A stretch of 64,000 nt of DNA, taken from Microvirga lotononidis (lineage in GTDB: Bacteria > Pseudomonadota > Alphaproteobacteria > Rhizobiales > Beijerinckiaceae). Of the stretch, positions 48,892-58,119 are shown piece by piece. Location of the stretch: contig NZ_CP141048.1 of assembly GCF_034627025.1 (NCBI RefSeq), forward strand, positions 917,501 through 981,500. Reading direction: 5' to 3'. Positions within the stretch are counted from its first letter, which is position 1, and every line of letters begins with the position of its first letter. Position numbers and translations under genes: made by a program. Under the pieces are notes generated by a model. The model was not told where the DNA came from, ran no database searches, and saw nothing but the letters and a program-made list of their open reading frames with translations.

Positions 48892-50096
48892 TGAACTGCT
48901 CCCGGCTGAGCGGTGTTTTTCTGCTCAGCTTCGATGGCCGCACAGGCGGCGTCCAGACGATCGATGGCTTCTCCGAGATCGGCTTCCGTGATGATCAGCG
49001 GCGGCAGAAGCCGGACGACGTTGTCGCCGGCCCCGATCACGATGAGTTTCTGGGCCCGGGCGGCGTTGACGAAATCCGTGTTGGGCACGACGGTGCGCAG
49101 GCCCATCATGAGCCCCTGCCCTCTCACCTCGGCGATGACGCTCGGATGGCGGTCCTTCAGCTCGGCGAGGCGCTGCTTGAGCAGCAGGCCCTTGCGCTCG
49201 ACCCCTTCCAGGAAAGCGGGCTCCAGAATGACGTCGAGCACCGCGTTGCCGACCGCCATGGCGAGCGGGTTGCCGCCGAAGGTCGTGCCGTGAGTGCCGA
49301 GCGTCAGCCCCTTGCCGGCCTCCGCCGTGGCGAGGCAGGCGCCCAGCGGGAAGCCGCCGCCGATGCCCTTGGCGACCGTCATGATGTCGGGGGTCACCCC
49401 GCTCCATTCATAGGCGAAGAGCTTGCCGGTACGGCCGACGCCGGTCTGGATCTCGTCGAAGATCAGGAGAAGGCCGTTCTGGTCGCACAGGGCGCGCAGC
49501 TCGCGCAGGAAGGCGGGCGAGACGCTCCTGACGCCGCCCTCGCCCTGAATCGGCTCGATCATCAGGGCCGCCGTCTGCGGGCCGATCACGGCCTTCAGGG
49601 CCTCCATATCCTCAGGGGGAACCTGGTCGAAGCCCTGCACCTTGGGGCCGAAGCCCTCCAGGTACTTGGCCTGACCGCCGGCCGCGATGGTCCCCAGGGT
49701 GCGCCCATGGAAGGCGCCCTCGAAGGTCACGATATGGAAGCGCTCGGGGTTGCCGTTCACATGATGATAGCGGCGCGCCATCTTGATCGCCGCCTCGTTC
49801 GCCTCGGCGCCGGAATTGGTGAAGAAGACGAAATCCGCGAAGGTGTTGTCGACGAGCCGCTGGGCGAGGCGCTCGCCCTCGGGGATCTGGAACAGGTTGG
49901 AGCTGTGCCAGATCTTGGAGGCCTGCTCGGTCAGGGCCTGGACCAGGTGCGGGTGCGCATGGCCGAGGGCATTCACCGCGATGCCGGCGCCGAAATCCAG
50001 GTATCGCTCGCCATCTCGGCCGTAGAGCCAGGGGCCCTCTCCCTTCTCGAAGGAAAGCTCGGCACGGGCAAAAGTCGGCAGCAATGGCGATGTCAC
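48888..50096 (-). CDS. argD: Acetylornithine aminotransferase
   Basis: 402-aa class III PLP-dependent aminotransferase. It has [18 protein letters not shown] (PLP phosphate site), [14 protein letters not shown] and the PLP lysine in [14 protein letters not shown]. It makes N-acetylornithine from the semialdehyde. GTG 50096 is preferred over TTG 50123 because GGAG lies at good distance. It is the first gene of the argD-argF-hslO operon, whose promoter is followed at once by a terminator-like hairpin. Confidence 0.93.
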   Translation of the reverse strand: MTSPLLPTFARAELSFEKGEGPWLYGRDGERYLDFGAGIAVNALGHAHPHLVQALTEQASKIWHSSNLFQIPEGERLAQRLVDNTFADFVFFTNSGAEANEAAIKMARRYHHVNGNPERFHIVTFEGAFHGRTLGTIAAGGQAKYLEGFGPKVQGFDQVPPEDMEALKAVIGPQTAALMIEPIQGEGGVRSVSPAFLRELRALCDQNGLLLIFDEIQTGVGRTGKLFAYEWSGVTPDIMTVAKGIGGGFPLGACLATAEAGKGLTLGTHGTTFGGNPLAMAVGNAVLDVILEPAFLEGVERKGLLLKQRLAELKDRHPSVIAEVRGQGLMMGLRTVVPNTDFVNAARAQKLIVIGAGDNVVRLLPPLIITEADLGEAIDRLDAACAAIEAEQKNTAQPGAVQ

Positions 50097-50140
50097 GGGT
50101 TGTCTCCGCCTAGAGAGGCCCAAGGTCGCACCCGGGCCCG

Positions 50141-50171
50141 AAAAAGAAAGCGCCGCCCCAGCGGGGGCGGC
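50141..50171 (-). terminator. Promoter-proximal intrinsic terminator upstream of argD
   Basis: On the minus strand GCCGCCCC (50171-50164), a 4-nt loop and GGGGCGGC (50159-50152) form a perfect 8-bp hairpin, followed by CTTTCTTTTT (50150-50141). It begins about at the predicted transcription start and precedes the argD ribosome-binding site, so it may attenuate the operon. Confidence 0.65.
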
Positions 50172-50180
50172 ACGGCGGGG

Positions 50181-50208
50181 ATTCTAACGAGGTGCGAGAC
50201 CCTGTCAA
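50181..50208 (-). promoter_or_regulatory. Housekeeping promoter of the argD operon
   Basis: The minus strand has TTGACA (50208-50203), a 16-nt spacer and TAGAAT (50186-50181), a strong sigma-70-type match. The start site would fall near 50174, immediately before the hairpin at 50171-50152. Confidence 0.6.
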
Positions 50209-50466
50209 TTCAAGAGAAATGAAGTCACTCATCACAAGGAATTTTTGCCTGGGGCGAGTTCCTTGGGGAAAACGACATGGCCTGTTCGGGGACTCTTGCG
50301 CCGGAGTCCACCCATCCTGTAACTTCAGGGCAGTCGAGTACAGCATTCGTGCGGCGGCATTCACCCTCAGGAGCGACCCTCGCAACGCGGTCGGACATCA
50401 ACCCTGTCCGCGAGGCGTCTGGGATTCTGAGCCTGAAAGCCCGACACGATGGAGGCAAGTTTAAAA

Positions 50467-51003
50467 ATGATGGATGCGGGCGGAACTTGGACGGACGAGC
50501 GGGTCGAGCTTCTCAAGAAGCTCTGGACCGATGGTTTGAGCGCGAGCCAGATCGCCGCCGAGCTTGGCAACGTCACCCGCAACGCGGTGATCGGCAAGGT
50601 TCACCGCCTCGGCCTGTCCGGCCGGGCCAAGGATGCGAAGCCTGCCGCTTCCGCCGCCGCGCGCCCGCGCAAGGCGACCCGGGCCCCGAGCGCCCCGACC
50701 CCGATCGCGCCGCAGCCCCACGTCAACAACGTGGTGCTGGCTCCGATCCCGATGCCGCCCGTGACCCAGGAGCCTGTGGCCTATGTCGAGGACGACGTCG
50801 CCATCCCCATGTCCGAGCGCGTGACCATCATGGACCTGCGCGAGTCCATGTGCCGCTGGCCCATGGGCGACCCGACGAAGCCCGAGTTCCGCTTCTGCGG
50901 CGCCCGCTCGATCACCGGCCTGCCCTACTGCACCCACCACGCCCGCATCGCCTACCAGCCGGTAGCCGACCGCAAGCGTGAGCGGAAGCTGGCGCGCGCC
51001 TGA
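50467..51003 (+). CDS. gcrA: GcrA cell cycle regulator
   Basis: 178-aa alphaproteobacterial cell-cycle transcription factor. The N-terminal DNA-binding domain reads WTDERVELLKKLWTDGLSA, then NVTRNAVIGKVHRLGLSG. A Pro/Ala-rich linker leads to the C-terminal sigma-70-binding part CRWPMGDP, FRFCGARS, YCTHHARIAY. GcrA acts at promoters with CcrM-methylated GANTC sites. ATG 50467 follows GGAGGC by 10 nt; ATG 50470 and 50449 are in frame. It is a single gene with a strong terminator. Confidence 0.95.
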   Translation: MMDAGGTWTDERVELLKKLWTDGLSASQIAAELGNVTRNAVIGKVHRLGLSGRAKDAKPAASAAARPRKATRAPSAPTPIAPQPHVNNVVLAPIPMPPVTQEPVAYVEDDVAIPMSERVTIMDLRESMCRWPMGDPTKPEFRFCGARSITGLPYCTHHARIAYQPVADRKRERKLARA

Positions 51004-51021
51004 AATCCCAAGCTCTCAAAG

Positions 51022-51061
51022 AAAAGCGCCGCGCTGAGGAGCATCAGCGCGGCGCTTTTTC
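51022..51061 (+). terminator. Intrinsic terminator of gcrA
   Basis: AAAAGCGCCGCGCTGA, a short loop and TCAGCGCGGCGCTTTTT form a long GC-rich hairpin with flanking A and T runs. It starts about 20 nt after the gcrA stop. Confidence 0.92.
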
Positions 51062-51074
51062 GTTTCCCACTCAC

Positions 51075-51103
51075 GTCATCACCGGCCTCGTGCTGGTGAT
51101 CCC
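51075..51103. repeat. REP-like palindromic repeat, copy A
   Basis: The 29-bp element starts GTCATCACCGGCC and ends GGTGATCCC. Its reverse complement matches 56698-56726 with one mismatch. It lies in the convergent gap between gcrA and phoB. Confidence 0.75.
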
Positions 51104-51120
51104 GATGGATTGAGGCGGAG

Positions 51121-51171
51121 CTTCTCCAATCGATATGGCCGGCACAAGGCCGGCCATATCGATTGGAGAAG
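51121..51171. repeat. Perfect 22-bp inverted repeat
   Basis: The arm at 51121-51142 (starting CTTCTCCAATCGATATGG) is the exact reverse complement of 51150-51171, around a 7-nt centre (CACAAGG). It stands 17 bp after a REP-like copy in the gcrA-phoB gap and would form a very stable cruciform or RNA hairpin. Confidence 0.9.
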
Positions 51172-51218
51172 GTTCGGCGCCTATGGTGCGGATCGGACGA
51201 GATAGGCCGCACGATCCC

Positions 51219-51935
51219 TCAGGCGTTCACTGCCTGCTCCTCGCGGGCGAAGGTCTCGTCGAAGGAATAGCCGGCGCCGCGCACCGTGCGGATGGGATCG
51301 GGCCGGCGCGGCAGGTTGATGGCCTTGCGCAGGCGGCCCACATGCACGTCCACGGTACGCTCGTCGATATAGACGTCGTGACCCCAGACGGCGTTGAGCA
51401 GATGCTCGCGGGAGAAGACGCGGCCGGGGCTCTGCATCAGGAACTCGAGGAGACGGAACTCCGTCGGCCCGAGATGAAGCTCCTGTCCGGCGCGCCGCAC
51501 GCGGTGGGTCTCGCGGTCGAGCTCGATATCGCCGGCCCTGAGGAGGGTCGCGATATGCGCGGGCTTCGCCCGGCGCAGCAGCGCGCGGACCCGGGCCAGC
51601 AGCTCGGGTACCGAGAAGGGCTTGACGATGTAATCGTCGGCGCCGGTCGAGAGGCCGCGGATCCGGTCGCCCTCCTCGCCTCGCGCCGTGAGCATGATCA
51701 CCGGCAGACGCTCGGTTTCCGTACGAGCCCGGATGCGGCGGCAGAGCTCGATCCCGGACAGGCCCGGCAGCATCCAGTCGAGCAGCACGATGTCGGGAAC
51801 CTGCTCCCGCAGGCGGATCTCCGCCTCGTCGCCGCGCGAGACGCTGTCGACCTCGTAGCCTTCGGCTTCGAGGTTGTAGCGCAGGAGCAGCATCAGCGGT
51901 TCTTCGTCCTCGACGATCAGAACGCGAGGTCCCAT
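51219..51935 (-). CDS. phoB: Phosphate regulon response regulator PhoB
   Basis: 238-aa OmpR-type response regulator. The receiver has acidic VEDEE, phospho-acceptor Asp53 (LLDWMLPG) and Lys in DDYIVKPF. The C-terminal winged helix has LHLGPTEFRLLEFLMQSPGRV and DVHVGRLRKAI. It activates the pst genes through Pho boxes when phosphorylated by PhoR. It starts 2 nt after the phoU stop region on the same strand and is the last gene of the phosphate cluster. Confidence 0.95.
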   Translation of the reverse strand: MGPRVLIVEDEEPLMLLLRYNLEAEGYEVDSVSRGDEAEIRLREQVPDIVLLDWMLPGLSGIELCRRIRARTETERLPVIMLTARGEEGDRIRGLSTGADDYIVKPFSVPELLARVRALLRRAKPAHIATLLRAGDIELDRETHRVRRAGQELHLGPTEFRLLEFLMQSPGRVFSREHLLNAVWGHDVYIDERTVDVHVGRLRKAINLPRRPDPIRTVRGAGYSFDETFAREEQAVNA

Positions 51936-51937
51936 GA

Positions 51938-52651
51938 TCAGGCTCCGGACGCGACCGTCGCGTCGATGGAGCGATCGTTCTTCGGCCTGTCGATGGCCAG
52001 CGTTTCGCCCGTGACGAGGTAGTGAACGGTCTCGGCGATGTTGGTGGTGTGGTCGCCGATGCGCTCGATGTTCTTGGCGCAGAAGAGAAGATGCGTGCAG
52101 AACGAGATATTGCGCGGGTCTTCCATCATGTAGGTCAGGAGTTCCCGGAACAGGGACGTGTAGAGCGCGTCGATGGCGCCGTCGCGCTTCCAGACGTCGA
52201 GAGCCTTCGCGGTGTCTTTCTGCGCGTAGGCGTCGAGCACGTCCTTGAGCTGCCCGAGCACGAGGTCGCCCATGTGCTGGAGGCCGACGACGATCTTCTG
52301 CGGCTGGAAGTCGTCGCCGATGGCGAGCGCCCGCTTGCCGATGTTCTTCGCCATGTCGCCGATGCGCTCGACATCGCCGGAAATGCGGATCGCCGAGATG
52401 GTCTCGCGCAGGTCGACCGCAAGCGGCTGGCGCCGGGCGATGGTGAGGATGGCATTCTCCTCCACCTCGCGCTGAAGCACGTCGAGGCGCTTGTCGGAGG
52501 TCACGACCACCTGAGCGAGCGTCTTGTCGTGGCGCACGAGGGCCACGATGGAATCGACGAGCATCTTCTCGGCGATGCCGCCCATCTCGGAGATGCGCTG
52601 CCGCAGACCCTGCAGGTCGTTGTCGTAGGAGCTGACGATATGCTCCGCCAT
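51938..52651 (-). CDS. phoU: Phosphate signalling protein PhoU
   Basis: 237-aa all-helical protein built of two PhoU repeats. Metal-cluster-type motifs appear as RISGDVERIGDMAKNIG and CAKNIERIGDHTTNIAE, one per repeat. It couples the PstSCAB transporter to PhoR so that the regulon is off in phosphate excess. It lies between pstB and phoB in the same direction. Confidence 0.95.
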   Translation of the reverse strand: MAEHIVSSYDNDLQGLRQRISEMGGIAEKMLVDSIVALVRHDKTLAQVVVTSDKRLDVLQREVEENAILTIARRQPLAVDLRETISAIRISGDVERIGDMAKNIGKRALAIGDDFQPQKIVVGLQHMGDLVLGQLKDVLDAYAQKDTAKALDVWKRDGAIDALYTSLFRELLTYMMEDPRNISFCTHLLFCAKNIERIGDHTTNIAETVHYLVTGETLAIDRPKNDRSIDATVASGA

Positions 52652-52679
52652 GGGATAGGCCTCCCTTGAAGCGCTTCGA

Positions 52680-53498
52680 TCAGCCGAAGCGGCCCGTGAT
52701 GTAATCCTGGGTTTGTTTCTTGGTCGGGTTCATGAACATCTTGGTCGTAGGCCCGAACTCGATGAGCTCGCCGAGATACATGAACGCCGTGAACTGCGAG
52801 ATGCGCGCCGCCTGCTGCATGTTGTGCGTCACGATCACGATGGTGAATTCCGAGCGGAGCTGCTCGATCAGCTCCTCGATCTTGCCGGTCGAGATCGGGT
52901 CGAGCGCCGAGGTCGGCTCGTCGAGCAGGATCACCTCCGGTCGTTGCGCGATGGTGCGCGCGATGCACAGGCGCTGCTGCTGGCCGCCCGAGAGGCCCAT
53001 ACCCGACTGGCGCAGCTTGTCTTTGGCTTCATCCCAGAGAGCTGCCTTGCGCAGGGCCTCCTCGACGCGCCCGTCGAGTTCCGATTTCGGCAACTTCTCG
53101 TAGAGCTTGATGCCGAAAGCGATGTTGTCGTAGATCGACATGGGAAACGGCGTCGGCTTCTGGAACACCATGCCGACGCGCGCGCGCAGCTCGTTCACGT
53201 CGATGCTGGGCGAAAGCACGTTCTGCCCGTCGAGCAGGATCTGGCCGTCTGCGCGCTGCTCGGGATACAGGCTGTAGATGCGGTTGAAGGTGCGCAGCAG
53301 GGTCGACTTTCCGCAGCCGGACGGGCCGATGAGGGCCGTCACCTGCCGGTCGTAGAAATCGATCGAGATGTCCTTCAGGCTGCGGAAATCGCCATAGTAG
53401 AAATTGAGGTTCTTGACGGCGATGCGCACCGGCGCTCCGATATCCGCAGCCGCCGCGTTTCCGATGGCGCTGCTCGTGTTGAGGGCAATCGTGCTCAT
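52680..53498 (-). CDS. pstB: Phosphate ABC transporter ATP-binding protein PstB
   Basis: 272-aa ABC ATPase. It has Walker [10 protein letters not shown], signature [14 protein letters not shown], Walker [14 protein letters not shown] and H-loop [12 protein letters not shown]. It powers phosphate import and also takes part in PhoR signalling. Its ATG overlaps the pstA stop by 4 nt (ATGA). Confidence 0.96.
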   Translation of the reverse strand: MSTIALNTSSAIGNAAAADIGAPVRIAVKNLNFYYGDFRSLKDISIDFYDRQVTALIGPSGCGKSTLLRTFNRIYSLYPEQRADGQILLDGQNVLSPSIDVNELRARVGMVFQKPTPFPMSIYDNIAFGIKLYEKLPKSELDGRVEEALRKAALWDEAKDKLRQSGMGLSGGQQQRLCIARTIAQRPEVILLDEPTSALDPISTGKIEELIEQLRSEFTIVIVTHNMQQAARISQFTAFMYLGELIEFGPTTKMFMNPTKKQTQDYITGRFG

Positions 53499-54391
53499 CG
53501 GATTCTATCCTTCCTCAGGATGAGGCGCGCCACGACGGACAGCGCCAGGATCGACATGGTGATGATGAGGGCCCCGGCCCAGGCGAGCTCGCGCCAGTTC
53601 TCGTACGGCGCCAGCGCGAACTGGTAAATCGTGACGGGGAGGTTCGAGACGCCGCCCATCAGGGTGGGGCTGAACCAGAAATTGTTGTTGAGGGCGGTGA
53701 AGAGAAGCGGCGCGGTCTCGCCCGCGATGCGCGCGGTGGCGAGGATCACGCCCGTCACCATGCCGGCACGGGCCGCCTTCCAGCTGATCATCACGATCAC
53801 TTTGGACATGGGAGCCCCGAGAGCCGCGCCGGCTTCGCGCAGCGATCCCGGCACGAGGCGGAGCATGTCTTCCGTCGAGCGGACAATGACCGGGACGGCG
53901 ATGATCGCCAATGCGACGCCACCGGCCCAGCCCGAATAGCCGCCCATCGGCTGCACCATGAGGATGTAGACGAAGAGGCCGATGAGGATGCTGGGCGCGG
54001 CGAGCAGAATGTCGTTCACGAAGCGGATGACGGTGGCCAGAACCGAGCCCTTGCCGTACTCGGCCAGATAGGTCCCGGCGAGCACGCCGATGGGCGTGGC
54101 CACTACGATTCCGAGCGTGGTGAGCACGAGGCTGCCGACGATGGCGTTGGCAATGCCGCCTCCCTGCGTTCCGGGCCCCGGGGTCGTCTCCGTGAACACC
54201 GCGGGCGAGAGACCGCCGATGCCCTCATAGAGAAGCATCAGCAGGATCCAGCCGAGGACGAAGGCTCCGAGCAGGGTGAACAGGGTGCAGGCGATCTTGA
54301 GCACGCGATCGGCCAGGTAGCGGCTGCGGCGTACACGTCCCCAGGGCGCGGGTGCCGCAGCCAGGGCTTGGTTGTCGACGACGGTATCCAT
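53495..54391 (-). CDS. pstA: Phosphate ABC transporter permease PstA
   Basis: 298-aa inner-membrane permease with six predicted spans. The EAA-type loop is [21 protein letters not shown], given here as a region around 195-215. It has the typical [12 protein letters not shown] segment. It forms the phosphate channel with PstC, whose gene ends 8 nt upstream. Confidence 0.94.
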   Translation of the reverse strand: MDTVVDNQALAAAPAPWGRVRRSRYLADRVLKIACTLFTLLGAFVLGWILLMLLYEGIGGLSPAVFTETTPGPGTQGGGIANAIVGSLVLTTLGIVVATPIGVLAGTYLAEYGKGSVLATVIRFVNDILLAAPSILIGLFVYILMVQPMGGYSGWAGGVALAIIAVPVIVRSTEDMLRLVPGSLREAGAALGAPMSKVIVMISWKAARAGMVTGVILATARIAGETAPLLFTALNNNFWFSPTLMGGVSNLPVTIYQFALAPYENWRELAWAGALIITMSILALSVVARLILRKDRIR

Positions 54392-54399
54392 CCTTCACC

Positions 54400-55374
54400 T
54401 CAAGGGGTCTTCACGCGGGCGATCAGAAGGCGCGCGAGAGCAAGAACGATGAAAGTGACCACGAACAGGATGCAGCCGAGGGCCAGCAAGGCGCTCATAT
54501 GCAGGCCCGATGCTTCATTGAACTCGTTCGCGATCCGAGATGCGATCGTCGAACTCGGATCGAAGAGCGAGAGGGAGAGCCGGTTCGCGTTGCCGATCAC
54601 GAAGGTGACCGCCATCGTCTCGCCGAGCGCGCGCCCGAGACCGAGCATGACGGCACCGATGATGCTGACGCCCGCCTGGGGGAGCAGGACATGGCGCACC
54701 ACTTCCCAGGTGGTGCAGCCGATGCCGTAGGCGCTCTCGCGCAGGATGCTGGGGATCTGGTCCAGCATGTCGCGTGTGATCGACGCGATGAAAGGAATGA
54801 TCATGATCGCCAGAATGATCCCCGCCGTCAGCATGCCGACGCCGGACGGCACACGCGCATAGAGGATGGTTCCGATGATCGGCATGCCCTCGACGAGAGT
54901 CGTGAGGGGGATCTGCACGTAGTTGGCGAAAAGCGGGGCGAAGACGAAGAGGCCCCACATGCCATAGATGATGCTGGGCACCGCAGCCAGCAGCTCGATC
55001 ACGGTCGAGACCGGACGCCGGAGCCAGGGCGGGCAGAGCTGCGTGAGGAAGATCGCGATCCCGATGGAGATCGGCACGCCGATCACCAGAGCGATCAGGG
55101 CCGAGGTCAACGTACCGGTGATGGCGACCCAGGCGCCGAACTGTTCGCCGCCCACGTTCCAGATGCTGGAGGTAATGAACCCGAAGCCGAATTCCTGGAA
55201 GGCGGGCCAGCCTCCGTAGATCATCGTGCCGATGATCCCGGCCAGAACGGCGAGAACGATCAGGGCGGAGCCGTAGCTGGCCCAGCGGAAGCCCTGATCG
55301 AAAACCGGTGAGGTACGGCGGCGGACGGACTGCATGTTGTTCGACACGATGATCTCATCAGACAAAACAGCCAT
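54400..55374 (-). CDS. pstC: Phosphate ABC transporter permease PstC
   Basis: 324-aa inner-membrane permease. Family features are VIELLAAVPSIIYGMWGLFV, the ATPase-docking loop (LRESAYGIGCTTWEVVRHVL) and GRALGETMAVTFVIGN. It partners PstA. It follows pstS by about 33 nt on the same transcript. Confidence 0.94.
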   Translation of the reverse strand: MAVLSDEIIVSNNMQSVRRRTSPVFDQGFRWASYGSALIVLAVLAGIIGTMIYGGWPAFQEFGFGFITSSIWNVGGEQFGAWVAITGTLTSALIALVIGVPISIGIAIFLTQLCPPWLRRPVSTVIELLAAVPSIIYGMWGLFVFAPLFANYVQIPLTTLVEGMPIIGTILYARVPSGVGMLTAGIILAIMIIPFIASITRDMLDQIPSILRESAYGIGCTTWEVVRHVLLPQAGVSIIGAVMLGLGRALGETMAVTFVIGNANRLSLSLFDPSSTIASRIANEFNEASGLHMSALLALGCILFVVTFIVLALARLLIARVKTP

Positions 55375-55407
55375 CCGCCTTACTCCATCTACAGGTCGGG
55401 AACCAGC

Positions 55408-56451
55408 TTACATCTTGTAGACGGGCTGACCGGCGCTGGTCTTGATGTCCTTCGACCAGGTCGAGCGGATCTGCTCGACGACATTGTCCGGCAGCGGGAC
55501 ATAGTCGAGGTCGGAGGCCAGCTTGTCGCCGTTCTTGAAGGACCAGTCGAAGAACTTCAGCACTTCGGCGGCCTGCTCAGGCTTTTCGGCGATCTTGTAG
55601 ACCAGGATGAACGTCGGGTTCGTGATCGGCCATGCATCGTCGCCGGCCTGGTTGGTCAGCGAAATGCCGAAGCCGGGAGCCGAGGACCAGTTGGCGCTGG
55701 CGGCAGCGGCCTGGAACGACTTGATCTCGGGCTGCGGATACTTGCCGGCCTTGTTCTGGAGCAGGGTGTAGGGGATGTTGTTCTGCTTGGCGTAGGCGTA
55801 CTCGACGTAGCCGATCGAGTTCGGAACCTGCTTCACCGTCGCGGCGACGCCTTCGTTGCCCTTGCCGCCCTGGCCGATCGGCCAGTTGACCGTGGTGCCA
55901 GCGCCGAGCTCGGCCTTCCAGGCATCGGAGACCTGCGACAGGTAGGTGGTGAACACGCTGGTCGTGCCCGAGGAGTCGGAGCGGTAGACCGGGGTGATGT
56001 TGGCGCTGGGCAGGTTCACGCCGGCGTTCAGCTGGGCGATCTTCGGATCGTTCCACTTGGCGATCTTGCCCTGGAAGATGTCGGCCAGGACCTGGCCCGT
56101 CAGCTTGATCTGGCCGGGCTGGATGCCCTGGATGTTCACGACGGGAACGACGGCGCCCATCACGGTCGGGAACTGGAGAAGACCGTTCTTCTCGAGATCC
56201 TCGCCCTTCATCGGGGCGTCGGTGGCACCGAAATCGACCGTCTTGGCCTGGATCTGCTTGATGCCGCCGCCGGAACCGATCGACTGGTAATTCATGCCGT
56301 TGCCCGTCTCCTTCTTGTAGGCTTCAGCCCACTTCGAATAGACCGGGAAGGGGAAAGTCGCGCCTGCGCCGGTGATGTCGGCCGCAGATGCCGTGGTCGT
56401 GAGGCTCGCGACGGCAAGGCCGGCCGCAATGGCGTAGGACATGATCTTCAC
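55408..56451 (-). CDS. pstS: Phosphate ABC transporter periplasmic binding protein PstS
   Basis: 347-aa phosphate-binding protein. A signal peptide (about 1-23, ending TTTASA) precedes the mature start ADITGAGATFPFP. Phosphate contacts are in YQSIGSGGGIKQI, DFGATDAPM and RSDSSGTTSVF. GTG 56451 is chosen because AGGAGA lies 6 nt upstream; the in-frame ATG at 56469 would place this ribosome-binding site inside the gene. It is preceded by a three-repeat Pho box. Confidence 0.94.
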   Translation of the reverse strand: MKIMSYAIAAGLAVASLTTTASAADITGAGATFPFPVYSKWAEAYKKETGNGMNYQSIGSGGGIKQIQAKTVDFGATDAPMKGEDLEKNGLLQFPTVMGAVVPVVNIQGIQPGQIKLTGQVLADIFQGKIAKWNDPKIAQLNAGVNLPSANITPVYRSDSSGTTSVFTTYLSQVSDAWKAELGAGTTVNWPIGQGGKGNEGVAATVKQVPNSIGYVEYAYAKQNNIPYTLLQNKAGKYPQPEIKSFQAAAASANWSSAPGFGISLTNQAGDDAWPITNPTFILVYKIAEKPEQAAEVLKFFDWSFKNGDKLASDLDYVPLPDNVVEQIRSTWSKDIKTSAGQPVYKM

Positions 56452-56545
56452 GGTAAGTCTCCTGTTCATTCGAGCGCGACAGGCCGCTTCAAAGCCTGGG
56501 CCGCGTCACGCGATGGGACAGCTAGGCCCGACGGATGTCTCCACT

Positions 56546-56573
56546 ACGACAGTTGGATGACAATTAAATGACA
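56546..56573 (-). promoter_or_regulatory. Pho box of the pst operon (three 11-bp repeats)
   Basis: The minus strand has TGTCAT (56573-56568), TGTCAT (56562-56557) and TGTCGT (56551-56546) in exact 11-bp register with AT-rich spacers. This matches PhoB-binding half-sites and lies about 95 nt upstream of the pstS start. Confidence 0.85.
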
Positions 56574-56635
56574 CCCCCAAAGGATCCCTTGGGAGCGGCG
56601 GAACCTTGGATCGGCATGACCGGGTGAAAGCTCCC

Positions 56636-56726
56636 CGTCATGGCCGGGCTTGTCCCGGCCATCCCGATACGGTGAGGCTCAGCGCTTCATGTGAATTGGG
56701 ATCACCGGCACGAGGCCGGTGATGAC
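56636..56726. repeat. Pair of REP-like palindromes between pstS and phoR
   Basis: Copy one, 56636-56667, contains TCATGGCCGGG and CCCGGCCAT around CTTGT. Copy two, 56698-56726 (GATCACCGG ... CCGGTGATGAC), matches the reverse complement of 51075-51103 with one mismatch. The pair lies after phoR and before the pst promoter region, where it may limit read-through. Confidence 0.75.
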
Positions 56727-56766
56727 TTGGGAGGATGAAGCTCATTGGAACTGGTCGAGTGCCCTT

Positions 56767-58065
56767 TTACGAACGAGGCCCTGCCTCCGGGAACCGAACC
56801 GTGAACCGGGCGCCCTGCCCCGGTTCGCTGGCGATATCGAGATGGCCGCGGTGGCGGTTGACGATGTGCTTGACGATGGCGAGTCCGAGGCCGGTTCCGC
56901 CCTTGTCCCGGCTGTGCGCGACATCGACCCGGTAGAACCGCTCGGTCAGGCGGGGCAGGTGCTCGGGCGCGATGCCCGGGCCGTAATCCTGCACGGAGAA
57001 AACAACCTGCGGCACCGTCTCCCCGGTCCGGACGACCTCCACGTCCACCCTGCCGCCGCTCTCGCCGTATTTGACCGCATTCTCGATCAGGTTTTCGGTG
57101 ACGCGCAGAAGCTCGTCCCGGTCGCCCAGGACGAGGACGGGGCGATCCGGCAGGGTCGCCTGGATGGCCACGCCCCTCTCCTTGGCCAGGGGTGAGAGGG
57201 TTTCCACCATCTGGGACGCGATGGCGGCGAGATCGACGGTCTGGGTGGGTGACAGGTGGGCGCGCATCTCGATCCGCGACAGGGACAGGAGGTCGTCGAT
57301 CAGGCGCTTCATGCGCTGCGCCTGGCCCTTCATGATGTCGAGGAACCGCTCCCTGGCCTTGGCGTCGTCGCGGGCGGGCCCCTGGAGGGTTTCGACGAAG
57401 CCCAGGAGCGAGGCCAGCGGCGTGCGCAGCTCATGACTTGCATTGGCGACGAAATCGGCCCGCATGGCCTCCAGCCGCCGGGCCGAAGTGAGGTCGCGGA
57501 AGAACAGGACCACCCCCGCATTCACCTCCGCGTCGGCGACATCCGCCTGCAGGGGACCGATGTGAACCTCGAAGGTCCGCTCCGTCGGGATGCGCTCGGA
57601 ATACTCGACCTTGAGCGGATGGCCGCTGTCCAGCACTTCCTGGATGCCGTCGAGCACGTCCGGGGTGCGCAGGGCGAAGGACAGGGGGTGACCGGTCTTC
57701 AGCCCCGCGAGAAGATCGTAGGCGGCCCGGTTCGCCTCGATCACCACGGCCCTCTGGTCCACCAGAATGACCGGATCCGGGATCTGGGCCAGAACCGCCT
57801 CCGCCACGCTGGAGCGGGAAGTCGCCTTCGGCTGCGACTTGGTCCTGGTTCCGAGCCCGAGGCTGCGCTTGGGGCCCGCGACGAGAAATCCCGCGAGAAC
57901 GGCCACTCCGGCCCAGACCAGGAGCCACAGGTCCCCATGGCCCCGTGCCAGCGAAACGGACACCAGCACGAAGCAGGTCACGACCGTCCCGCGCAGGGCG
58001 GCATCACGGATCGGAGAGGCGCCCTGTCGGAGGGAATCCGGCGATAGGTCGTCGCGTTGGCTCAT
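56767..58065 (-). CDS. phoR: Phosphate regulon sensor histidine kinase PhoR
   Basis: 432-aa membrane-bound kinase. Two short hydrophobic spans lie at about 26-42 and 46-64. A PAS domain (about 88-195) senses the state of the Pst-PhoU complex. HisKA has the H-box NASHELRTPLASL, and the HATPase has NLIENAVKYG, DYGPGIAPEH and GGTGLGLAIVKH. It phosphorylates PhoB. It is transcribed in the same direction as, and upstream of, the pst-pho genes, separated by about 315 bp that hold repeats and the Pho box. Confidence 0.94.
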   Translation of the reverse strand: MSQRDDLSPDSLRQGASPIRDAALRGTVVTCFVLVSVSLARGHGDLWLLVWAGVAVLAGFLVAGPKRSLGLGTRTKSQPKATSRSSVAEAVLAQIPDPVILVDQRAVVIEANRAAYDLLAGLKTGHPLSFALRTPDVLDGIQEVLDSGHPLKVEYSERIPTERTFEVHIGPLQADVADAEVNAGVVLFFRDLTSARRLEAMRADFVANASHELRTPLASLLGFVETLQGPARDDAKARERFLDIMKGQAQRMKRLIDDLLSLSRIEMRAHLSPTQTVDLAAIASQMVETLSPLAKERGVAIQATLPDRPVLVLGDRDELLRVTENLIENAVKYGESGGRVDVEVVRTGETVPQVVFSVQDYGPGIAPEHLPRLTERFYRVDVAHSRDKGGTGLGLAIVKHIVNRHRGHLDIASEPGQGARFTVRFPEAGPRS

Positions 58066-58119
58066 GGGGGATGTCTCGGAGGCAGGGTCTCCCTTCTTTA
58101 GGAGAGGCAGGCACCGGTG

